Shown: piece after piece, positions 25,980 to 33,530 of the stretch
Position numbering within the stretch: the first letter of the stretch is position 1
Layout: every line of letters starts with the position of its first letter
Assembly: GCF_002879645.1 (NCBI RefSeq)
Contig: NZ_PNRE01000065.1
Span: forward strand, 62,001 to 126,000
From: Halomonas heilongjiangensis
GTDB taxonomy: Bacteria > Pseudomonadota > Gammaproteobacteria > Pseudomonadales > Halomonadaceae
Length of the DNA stretch: 64,000 nt
Direction: 5' to 3'
Program-made: the position numbers and the translations under genes
The notes under the pieces: generated by a model
The model's database searches: none
The model's input: only the letters and a program-made list of their open reading frames with translations
Told to the model about the DNA's origin: nothing

Positions 25980-27122
25980 ATGCCGCGCCTCGACCGCGCC
26001 CGACGCCTCGCCCCGTGCTTCGCCATCGCCCTGGCCTGGCTCGCACCGCCGGCGACCGCCGACGAGTGCCTCGCCACCGGCCAGTGGTACCTGGACGGCG
26101 GCGCCCCCGTTGCCCCGGACGCCCTGATGGCCGAGCTGGCCGAGCGCCAGGTGGTGCTGCTCGGCGAACGGCACGACCGCCTGGCACATCATCGCTGGCA
26201 GCTGCATACCCTGGCCGGCCTCCACGCCCACCGGCCACGCCTGGTGATCGGGCTGGAGATGCTGCCCCGCGAGGCCCAGCCGGCCCTGGACGCCTGGGTG
26301 GCCGGCGAGCTCGATGAGGCCGGCTTCCTCGAGGCCAGCCGGTGGCACGAGACCTGGGGCTTCGATCCGGCGCTCTACTTCCCCATCCTGCATTTCGCGC
26401 GCATGCAGCGGATCCCGCTGCTGGCCCTCAACGTCGGCCCCGAGCTTCGCCGGCGGCTGGTGGAAGAGGGCTGGAGCGCCGTGCCCGAGGGCCAGCGCTT
26501 CGGCATCACGCCACCGGCGGCGGCGTCCGAGGCCTACCGCGAGTCCCTCGCCGAGATCCATGATCGGCACCCCGGTGGCGACGACCTGGCCCGCTTCATC
26601 GACGCCCAGCAGGTCTGGGACCGGGCCATGGCCACCGCCCTGGCCGAGAGCGCCGACGACGGTACCCTGGTGGTGGGCCTGATCGGCCAGGGTCACCTCA
26701 CCCATGGTCATGGCGTGCCGCACCAGCTCGACGACCTGGGCGTGGATGACCATCGCACCCTGCTGCCGGTGACGCCGGATGACGGCTGTCGCGCCCCCGA
26801 GCCGGGCCTGGCCGACGCCTACTACCTGCTGGGGGACGAATCGGCCCATGAACCGCCCGAGGCGCTGCGCCTGGGCGTGCTGATCGGCGCCCACGCCGAC
26901 GGCGTAGCGATCCATGGCGTCGGCCCGGACTCCGTGGCCGCCGAGGCCGGCCTGCAGGAGGGTGACATCATCGTGCGGGCCGCCGACCGCCCCATGGTCA
27001 CCCCCGGGGACCTCACCGGGCTGATGCAGCGCATGGTGCCGGGCACCCTGCTGCCGCTGGAGATCCGGCGTGACGGCCGGGTACGGGAGCTCCTCGCCCG
27101 CCTCCCGGCCTCCTCGCCTTGA
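25980..27122 (+). CDS. Secreted ChaN-like haem-binding-domain protein with C-terminal PDZ
   Basis: 380 aa with a cleavable signal peptide (AIALAWLAPPATADE). Residues ~50-270 form a ChaN/DUF399-like domain: VVLLGERHDRLAHHRWQLHT, VIGLEMLPREAQPALDAW and GLIGQGHLTHGHGVPHQL carry the conserved Glu/His residues. Residues ~300-370 are a PDZ domain (GVLIGAHADGVAIHGVGPDS, LQEGDIIVRAADRPM). Family members are periplasmic or outer-membrane proteins linked to haem/iron uptake. Its TGA overlaps the TTG start of the metallopeptidase-like gene, so the two are coupled and probably act together. Confidence 0.85.
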   Translation: MPRLDRARRLAPCFAIALAWLAPPATADECLATGQWYLDGGAPVAPDALMAELAERQVVLLGERHDRLAHHRWQLHTLAGLHAHRPRLVIGLEMLPREAQPALDAWVAGELDEAGFLEASRWHETWGFDPALYFPILHFARMQRIPLLALNVGPELRRRLVEEGWSAVPEGQRFGITPPAAASEAYRESLAEIHDRHPGGDDLARFIDAQQVWDRAMATALAESADDGTLVVGLIGQGHLTHGHGVPHQLDDLGVDDHRTLLPVTPDDGCRAPEPGLADAYYLLGDESAHEPPEALRLGVLIGAHADGVAIHGVGPDSVAAEAGLQEGDIIVRAADRPMVTPGDLTGLMQRMVPGTLLPLEIRRDGRVRELLARLPASSP

Positions 27123-29074
27123 CCCCGACGCCACGCCCCCGCGCCGGGTGCATCGCCCTCGCCCTGCTGCTGGCCTGGGGCGGTGCCACCGCCGGCGAGC
27201 CGGCCCGCACGCTGGCGCTGTGGCTGGATCCGGCCAGCCGCGAGCTACGCGGCGAAATGCGGCTGACGCTGCGTTCGGGCGACGAGTTCCACCTGCTCGA
27301 CGGCCTCGAAGTGACGCGGGTGGAGCGCGGCGGCCGCCCCGTCGCCCCGGTTCGACTGGCTCCGGGGCACTATCGGCTGCCGCCCTCGCCCGAGGAGGCC
27401 TCTCCCCCGGAGGCCGGGGCCGTGACGGTCCACTGGCGCGGCACCCTGCCGGCGCGCTTGGCCGATACCCCGCTGCGCGTGTCGCCGGCGGGCAGCCTGC
27501 TGCCGACCCGCGGCGGCTGGTATCCGCGCGTCGACGATCCCCCGCCAAGGCCGCTCGCGCTGACGATCCACCTGCCCGACGGCCAGCGTGCGGTAGGCAC
27601 CGGCTCGCTGGTCGAGGAGCACGCGAGCGGCGACGGCATGACCTCGCGCTACACGCACCCTCGCACCCGTGACATCGAAGTCGCCGTCGGCCCCTGGCAG
27701 CCGCGGGAGCGCGAGGCCGACGGCATTCGGCTGCGCACCCTCTTTCCCGCCGCCCTCGACGAGCGTTTCGCCGACACCTACCTGGCGCACACGGCCCGCT
27801 ACCTGGCGATGTTCCAGCAACGCCTCGGCCCCTACCCGTTCGACAGCTTCACCCTGGCCGCCTTCCCCGAGCCGGTGGGGCTCGCCTTCCCCGGTTTCAC
27901 CCTGCTCGGCGAGCGGGTCATCCCGCTGCCCTTCATTCCCCACACCTCGCTGGCCCACGAACTGATGCACGCCTGGTGGGGTGCCGGAGTGGGCGTCGAC
28001 CACGCCAGCGGCAACTGGTCCGAGGCGCTGACCACCTACCTGGCCGACTACGCCCTGGACGAGGCGCGCGGCGAGGCGCGCGAGACCCGGCGGCGCTGGC
28101 TCGCCGACCTCGCGGCCCTGCCGGCAGCCGAGGAGCGCCCCCTGGCGAGCTTTCGCGGCGGCCCGGATCCGGTGGGGCGGCTGATCGGCTACCAGCACGG
28201 CGCCATGGTCTTCCACATGCTGCGCCGCCGGATCGGCGACGACGCCTTCACTGCGGGGCTACGCCGCCTCGCCGACGACAGGATGTTCCGCACCGCCGCC
28301 TGGCAGGACCTCCAGGCGGCGTTCGAGGCGGCCGCCGACGACGACCTGACGGACTTCTTCGGCGCCTGGCTGACCCGCCCGGGGCGACCGGAGCTGGCGC
28401 TGGATGACGTGACGCTGGAAGCGAGCGGGGCCGGCTTCCGAGTCGGCGGAGAGCTGACCCAGCGTGGCGCGCATGCCCCCTGGCCGCTCGAGGTGCCGGT
28501 GACGCTCGAGACCGCGGGCGAGCCGATCCAGACCACGCTCCGGCTCCACGGTCACGCCGCGACCTTCTCGCTCGACAGCGATCGCCCGCCGACGGCCCTG
28601 GCGGTGGACCCCGACCACCATCTGTTGCGCCGCCTGAGCGAGCCTCCCGCCATCCTGCGCGCCCTGATCCTGGACCCGACGACCCGGCTGCTGGCGCTGG
28701 ACGACGCCCTCGCCCCCCTGGGCCGGCGGGTACTGGGCCGCGAGGCGGAGGCGTTCACGGGCGATCGCCACGGCGATGCCCCGCTGCTGGTCATCGGCAC
28801 CACGGCGGCGGTGGCCGACTGGCTGGTGGAACGCGAGTTGCCGGCCCCGCCGCGTTCCCTGGCGCGGGCCGGTCACGCCCGCCTGTGGACGCTGCCGGGC
28901 ACCCGGATCGGACTGCTCAGCGCCGACGACGCCCCGGGCCTCGAGCGGCTGAGCCGTGCCCTGCGTCATCACGGCCACCGCAGCTATCTGGTGCAGGACG
29001 CCGAGGGCAACACCCTGGACGCCGGACACTGGGAGGCCGACACCACGGCGCTGCGAGTGGAGCTCACGCCCTGA
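27119..29074 (+). CDS. Secreted M1-like zinc metallopeptidase family protein
   Basis: 651 aa with a signal peptide (LALLLAWGGATAGE). Starts at TTG 27119, overlapping the ChaN-like stop. Zinc motif HELMH at residues 280-284 with the third ligand Glu about 18 residues on (NWSEALTTYLADY), as in gluzincins. The aminopeptidase exopeptidase motif GAMEN is replaced by VGLAFPGF, so N-terminal-amine recognition by Glu is lost; endopeptidase-like or altered specificity is likely. The last ~230 residues, after YQHGAMVFHMLRR and the helical domain, include a beta-rich region and a nucleotide-free Rossmann-like tail of unknown role. It converges with the peptide ABC operon 16 bases away. Confidence 0.82.
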   Translation: MTPTPRPRAGCIALALLLAWGGATAGEPARTLALWLDPASRELRGEMRLTLRSGDEFHLLDGLEVTRVERGGRPVAPVRLAPGHYRLPPSPEEASPPEAGAVTVHWRGTLPARLADTPLRVSPAGSLLPTRGGWYPRVDDPPPRPLALTIHLPDGQRAVGTGSLVEEHASGDGMTSRYTHPRTRDIEVAVGPWQPREREADGIRLRTLFPAALDERFADTYLAHTARYLAMFQQRLGPYPFDSFTLAAFPEPVGLAFPGFTLLGERVIPLPFIPHTSLAHELMHAWWGAGVGVDHASGNWSEALTTYLADYALDEARGEARETRRRWLADLAALPAAEERPLASFRGGPDPVGRLIGYQHGAMVFHMLRRRIGDDAFTAGLRRLADDRMFRTAAWQDLQAAFEAAADDDLTDFFGAWLTRPGRPELALDDVTLEASGAGFRVGGELTQRGAHAPWPLEVPVTLETAGEPIQTTLRLHGHAATFSLDSDRPPTALAVDPDHHLLRRLSEPPAILRALILDPTTRLLALDDALAPLGRRVLGREAEAFTGDRHGDAPLLVIGTTAAVADWLVERELPAPPRSLARAGHARLWTLPGTRIGLLSADDAPGLERLSRALRHHGHRSYLVQDAEGNTLDAGHWEADTTALRVELTP

Positions 29075-29090
29075 GCGACCGCCCGCCGGG

Positions 29091-30101
29091 TCACCGATGC
29101 AACCAGCAGGCCGAGAGGTGGCGCCGCCGTGGTTCGAAGTCGGGGGGCTCGTCGTGGTCGCACAGACCGGCCATGGCATGGGGGCAGCGCGGGTGGAAGC
29201 GACAGCCCGCGGGCGGATGAATGAGGCTCGGCGGCTCGCCGCCGGGTACCTCGCGCTGGCGGGTGGCGTTGGCCGCGTCGGGATCGGCGATCGCCGCGAG
29301 CAGCGCCTGGGTATAGGGGTGCTGCGGATGGTCGAGCAGGGCGTCCACGGCGGCGCTCTCCACCACCCGGCCCGCGTACATCACGAAGATGCGCTCGGCG
29401 AAATGACGCACGGTGGAGAGGTCGTGGGTGATGAAGGCCAGGGTCAGCCCGCGGCTGGCCTGGATGCCGCGCAGCAGGTCGAGGATCTCGATGCGCACCG
29501 AGGCGTCGAGCATCGACACCGGCTCGTCGGCGATGAGCAGCGCCGGCGCCAGGATCAGCGCCCGGGCGATCACCACCCGCTGCTGCTGGCCACCGCTGAG
29601 CATATGCGGGAACTTGGTCAGGTACTCCTCGGCCGGGGACAATCGCACCTCCTCCAGCACCGCGCGGATGCGCCGCTCGCGCTCGGCACGCGCCTTGACC
29701 CCATGGATGATCAGCGGCTCGGCGAGGATCCGCCCCACGTCCAGAAACGGCGGCAGTGCACCATAGGGGTCCTGCTGCACATAGCCCACCCGGGCGCGAT
29801 AGGCCTTGAGCCCACCGGCGTCGAGGTCGCCCAGCGAGCCCCCGTCGAAGCGCACCTCGCCGCGGGTGGGCCGATGCAACCCGAGCAGGGTGCGGGCCAG
29901 CGAGCTCTTGCCGCAACCGCTCTCGCCGACGAAGGCCACCGCCTCGCCGCGAGCGAGTGTGAAGCTCACGCCATCCACCGCGTGCACCGCGCCGACGCGC
30001 AAGAAGCCCCACTGGCGCAGCTCGAACCAGGTGTGCAGGTCGTGGACCGCGAGCAGCGGCGCCTCGGCAGGCTCCCGGTGGAAGACGGCCTGGGCCATCA
30101 T
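29091..30101 (-). CDS. Peptide ABC transporter ATP-binding protein (DppF/OppF type)
   Basis: 336 aa. Walker A VGESGCGKSSLAR, signature [15 protein letters not shown], Walker B LLIADEPVSMLD, and the oligopeptide/dipeptide C-terminal motif GCRFHPRCPHAM with cysteines that may bind an iron-sulfur cluster, as described for Dpp/Opp ATPases. The start overlaps the stop of the sister ATPase (30098-30101). Last gene of the transporter operon. Confidence 0.93.
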   Translation of the reverse strand: MMAQAVFHREPAEAPLLAVHDLHTWFELRQWGFLRVGAVHAVDGVSFTLARGEAVAFVGESGCGKSSLARTLLGLHRPTRGEVRFDGGSLGDLDAGGLKAYRARVGYVQQDPYGALPPFLDVGRILAEPLIIHGVKARAERERRIRAVLEEVRLSPAEEYLTKFPHMLSGGQQQRVVIARALILAPALLIADEPVSMLDASVRIEILDLLRGIQASRGLTLAFITHDLSTVRHFAERIFVMYAGRVVESAAVDALLDHPQHPYTQALLAAIADPDAANATRQREVPGGEPPSLIHPPAGCRFHPRCPHAMAGLCDHDEPPDFEPRRRHLSACWLHR

Positions 30102-31081
30102 GCCCCTCCTCGTCGCGTGGACTCGTCATGCAGCCAGCAGCGCACCCGGTGCCGCTCACCGAGACGGATCGCCTCGGGGTCGTGGGCGCAGCGGGCGAAG
30201 CGATGCGGGCAGCGCGCGGCGAAGCGGCAGCCGCTCGGCGGGTCGAACAGGTTGGGCGGCTGGCCGGGGATCGCCTCGGGCCGGCTGCGCTGACGCAGCC
30301 GCGGCACGCTGGCCATCAGCATCCGCGAATAGGGGTGCGCCGGCCGGCTGAAGAAGGCGTCGGCGTCGGCCACCTCGACGAACTGGCCGGCATACATCAG
30401 CGCCACCCGGTCGGCGAGTTCGCTGGAGGTCGCCACGTCGTGGGTGATCAGGATGAAACTGGTGCCCTGCTCACGCTTGATCCGCTTGAGGGCGTTCATG
30501 ATGCCCGCCTGGGTCAGCACGTCCAGCGCCGAGGTGGGCTCGTCGAGGATCACCAGCTCCGGCTCGGCGACCAGCGCCATGGCCAGCACCGCGCGCTGGC
30601 GCATGCCGCCGGAGAGCTCGAAGGGGTAGCGCGACAGGAAGTCGGTGGACACCCCCACCAGGCCGAAGACCTCCGCCGCCCGCTCCAGTGCCCGCCGCCG
30701 CGACCAGCCGCGCAGCACCCGCAGCGGCTCGGCGACCTGCTCGCCCACCCGCACCACCGGGTTCAAGGCATTCATCGAGGCCTGCATCACCAGCGCCATG
30801 CGCGACCACTGCACCTCGCGCCGGAAACGCTCGTCGGGCAGCGCCGTCACCTCGGTCTCGCCCAGCATGACCCGCCCGCCGGTATGCTGGACGTTGCGCG
30901 GCAGCACCCGCATCAGGGCCCTGGCCAACGAGCTCTTGCCGCAGCCGGACTCGCCGAGTACCACCAGCGCCTCGTTGCGCCTGAGATCGAAGCCGACGCC
31001 GTCCACGGCGCGCACCACGCCGCGCCGGGTTCGATAGTGCAGCGCGAGGTCCGCCACGCGCAGCAGGGTCGGTTCGCTCAT
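30098..31081 (-). CDS. Peptide ABC transporter ATP-binding protein (DppD/OppD type)
   Basis: 327 aa. Walker A LGESGCGKSSLARALMR, VMQASMNALNPVVRVGEQVA (typical of OppD), signature LSGGMRQRAVLAMAL, Walker B LVILDEPTSALD, and C-terminal GCRFAARCPHRFARC with the Cys cluster. ATG at 31081 shares one base with the stop of the upstream permease. The long frame continuing to 32404 is an artefact of GC-rich sequence. Pairs with the DppF-type ATPase. Confidence 0.93.
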   Translation of the reverse strand: MSEPTLLRVADLALHYRTRRGVVRAVDGVGFDLRRNEALVVLGESGCGKSSLARALMRVLPRNVQHTGGRVMLGETEVTALPDERFRREVQWSRMALVMQASMNALNPVVRVGEQVAEPLRVLRGWSRRRALERAAEVFGLVGVSTDFLSRYPFELSGGMRQRAVLAMALVAEPELVILDEPTSALDVLTQAGIMNALKRIKREQGTSFILITHDVATSSELADRVALMYAGQFVEVADADAFFSRPAHPYSRMLMASVPRLRQRSRPEAIPGQPPNLFDPPSGCRFAARCPHRFARCAHDPEAIRLGERHRVRCWLHDESTRRGGA

Positions 31082-32418
31082 CACAGGCTCCTCAGCCGCG
31101 GGTTGAAGACCCGGTCCAGGGCGAAGCCGAGCATCGCGAAGCCCAGCCCGGTGAGCATCAGCAGCACCGCCGGCGACACCACCCAGTAGTAGTAGCCGTT
31201 GTAGAGCGCGCTCTGCGACTGGGCGTCGTTGAGCACCTTGCCCCAGGTCGGCAACACCGGGTCGCCCAGCCCCAGCACCGCCAGCGACGCCTCCAGGAAC
31301 ACGAAGGTCGGGATCAGGGTGACGAAGGTGGGGATCAGCACCGGCAGGATGCGCGGGATCATGTAGCGCATCACGATGCGCAGGTTGCTCGCGCCGTAGG
31401 CCTGGGCCGCCTCGATGTAGGGCGCCTCGCGGATCGGCAACAGCATCGCCCGGTACATCTTGATGCTGGCGCTGAAGATGCCGAGCACCACCACCACCCC
31501 GAGCATCAGCCAGATGCTGGTGGAATAGAGGGTGCCGACCATCACCAGGATCGGCAGCACCGGCAGGATCATGTTGACCTCGGTGAGGCGCTGGATGACG
31601 GCGTCGATCCAGCCGCGGTACCAGACCCCCACCGCGGCGATGACCAGGGTGGTGACGGTGGTGCCCACCGCCGCCAGCAGCCCGAAGGCCAGCGCCACCG
31701 GCGTGCCCCACAGCAGCGCCAGGCGGAGGTCGCGACGCTGGTGATCGGTGCCGGCGATGCCATGGACGCGGCCGTAGAGCACCAGTTCGGCGTCGATGCC
31801 GGCCCGGTCGTCGAACACCACGGCATCCAGCAGCAGCACATGGCGCCCCTTCTGGACCCGCGGCATGGCCTCGCCATCGGGCTCGGCGAGCAGGCCGATA
31901 TGCGGCACCCGCCCCCCCAGCCGACGCTCCAGGGCACGGTCCTGGGAGATCGAGACCCGATCCTCGCGGCCGATGCGGTGCCCGCCCAGCGAGATCTCGC
32001 GCCCGTCGGGGGCCTGCCACAGCAGCCGCGCGAAGGGCCGTTGCTCGTGCCCCTCGGCACGTAGGAAGAGGTTGATCTCGCTGGGAAAGCCGTCGAAGTC
32101 GTAGTCGAAGGCAAGCGCCATGCGCAGGCGACGCCCCCCCGCGAAGGGCGCCTCCTCCACCTCGGCGCCGCGGCCGACGATCAGGGTGCGCGCCTGGCGG
32201 CCCCCCGACAGCCGGTCGGCCCACGCCGGGCCGGCATTCACCGGGTGCAGCCGCCAGGGCTCGCCGCCGCGCCACTTGTCCAGCGCCTCGGGATACGGGA
32301 TGGCCACCACGGTGTAGAGCGACAGCCCCACCAGCGCGGCGATGATCACCATCCCCACCAGGGCCGACGGATACCGGCGCAGCTCCCGCCAGCCGTCGCG
32401 CCACCGTCCGCCGTTCAT
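31081..32418 (-). CDS. Peptide ABC transporter permease (DppC type) with large periplasmic insertion
   Basis: 445 aa, against roughly 300 for typical DppC. First membrane helix ~18-42 is followed by ~165 polar residues before the second helix (LALLWGTPVALAFGLLAAVG); the insertion contains NAGPAWADRLSGGRQARTL, beta-rich segments with DFDGFPSEINLFLR, and ISLGGHRIGREDRVS. The core has the BPD permease EAA-like loop EAAQAYGASNLRIVMRYMIP. Such long-loop permeases are known in my memory mainly from archaeal or thermophile-like peptide transporters. The insertion should face the periplasm and may contact the large binding protein. Confidence 0.88.
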   Translation of the reverse strand: MNGGRWRDGWRELRRYPSALVGMVIIAALVGLSLYTVVAIPYPEALDKWRGGEPWRLHPVNAGPAWADRLSGGRQARTLIVGRGAEVEEAPFAGGRRLRMALAFDYDFDGFPSEINLFLRAEGHEQRPFARLLWQAPDGREISLGGHRIGREDRVSISQDRALERRLGGRVPHIGLLAEPDGEAMPRVQKGRHVLLLDAVVFDDRAGIDAELVLYGRVHGIAGTDHQRRDLRLALLWGTPVALAFGLLAAVGTTVTTLVIAAVGVWYRGWIDAVIQRLTEVNMILPVLPILVMVGTLYSTSIWLMLGVVVVLGIFSASIKMYRAMLLPIREAPYIEAAQAYGASNLRIVMRYMIPRILPVLIPTFVTLIPTFVFLEASLAVLGLGDPVLPTWGKVLNDAQSQSALYNGYYYWVVSPAVLLMLTGLGFAMLGFALDRVFNPRLRSL

Positions 32419-33530
32419 CGCCGTCCCCCCTCGAGGCGCACGCGCGGGTCCAGCAGCGCGTAGAGGATGTCGAGCAGGAACACCGTCGCCGCCAGCAGGT
32501 AGGCGAAGATCACCACGGCACCGATGATCACCGGGGTATCGCGATGGCCGATGGCCCGGAACAGCAGCGAGCCCAGCCCCGGCCAGTTGAACACCTGCTC
32601 GAGGATGATGGCGCCGCTCCACAGGCCGATCAGCATCAGCAGGAAGCTGGTGACGATCGGCGACAGGGTCGGACGCAGGATGTAGCGCCGCTCGATGAGG
32701 TGCGACGGCAGCCCCTTGGCCCGCGCCATCTCCACGTAGTCCTCGCTGGAGTGGATCAGGAAGAAGGTGCGCCAGGAGTAGATCGAGACGAAGATCGACG
32801 ACAGGAACATCGCCGCGAGCGGCAGCAGCATATGACGCAGCACGCTGGCCGCGTACTCCCAGCGCCCCTCGGGGGGCGGCGCGGCGACCATGCCGCCGGC
32901 CGGCAACAGCGGTATCACGAAGGCGAACACCAGGATCAGGAAGATGCCGTAGAACCAGCCCGGGGCCGCCGAGGTGGGCGCCAGCGCGATCACGCCGCGG
33001 TCGAGCGCGCTGCCGTAGCGACGCGACAGCGTCAGCGCCACGAACACCGAGGTGAAGAACACCAGCAGGTTGGCGCTGCCGAACAGCAGCAGGGTCGCCG
33101 GCAACCGCTCGACGATGATGTCGTAGACCTCCCGCGAGCCGCGGTCGCTGTGCATCTGCTCGGCACGCCCCAACTCCAGGCGCATGGCGCGCTGCAGATA
33201 GTCGACGCTGCGCAAGAGGAAGGGCTGGTCCAGGCGCAACCGCTCCACCTCCAGCGACACCCGACGCTCGATCAGCGCGTGGCGCTCCTCGCCGGGCATG
33301 TCCAGGAAGGCGGGATCGGCACGCACCGCCTCGGCGGCCTCGCTGCGGATCTGCACCAGCCGCAGCTCATCCACCCGGCCGCCCATGTTGGCGATCACGA
33401 TGGTCAGGTAGACACTCACCAGCACGGTGAGCAGCAGCGCCAGCAGCCGCTTGACGGTATAGGCCAGCAGATGGCGCAGGTCGCGCCACAGGGCCCGGCG
33501 CGGCGGCGGAATGCGCTGCGAATCGCTCAT
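32415..33530 (-). CDS. Peptide ABC transporter permease (DppB type)
   Basis: 371 aa. N-terminal membrane helix (RLLALLLTVLVSVYLTIVIA) followed by ~80 polar residues including RADPAFLDMPGEERHALIER, then five helices. EAA-type loop VEMARAKGLPSHLIERRYIL and the ending FLLDILYALLDPRVRLEG identify DppB/OppB. Start ATG at 33530 overlaps the stop of the binding-protein gene; end overlaps the DppC-type start. Confidence 0.93.
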   Translation of the reverse strand: MSDSQRIPPPRRALWRDLRHLLAYTVKRLLALLLTVLVSVYLTIVIANMGGRVDELRLVQIRSEAAEAVRADPAFLDMPGEERHALIERRVSLEVERLRLDQPFLLRSVDYLQRAMRLELGRAEQMHSDRGSREVYDIIVERLPATLLLFGSANLLVFFTSVFVALTLSRRYGSALDRGVIALAPTSAAPGWFYGIFLILVFAFVIPLLPAGGMVAAPPPEGRWEYAASVLRHMLLPLAAMFLSSIFVSIYSWRTFFLIHSSEDYVEMARAKGLPSHLIERRYILRPTLSPIVTSFLLMLIGLWSGAIILEQVFNWPGLGSLLFRAIGHRDTPVIIGAVVIFAYLLAATVFLLDILYALLDPRVRLEGGRR

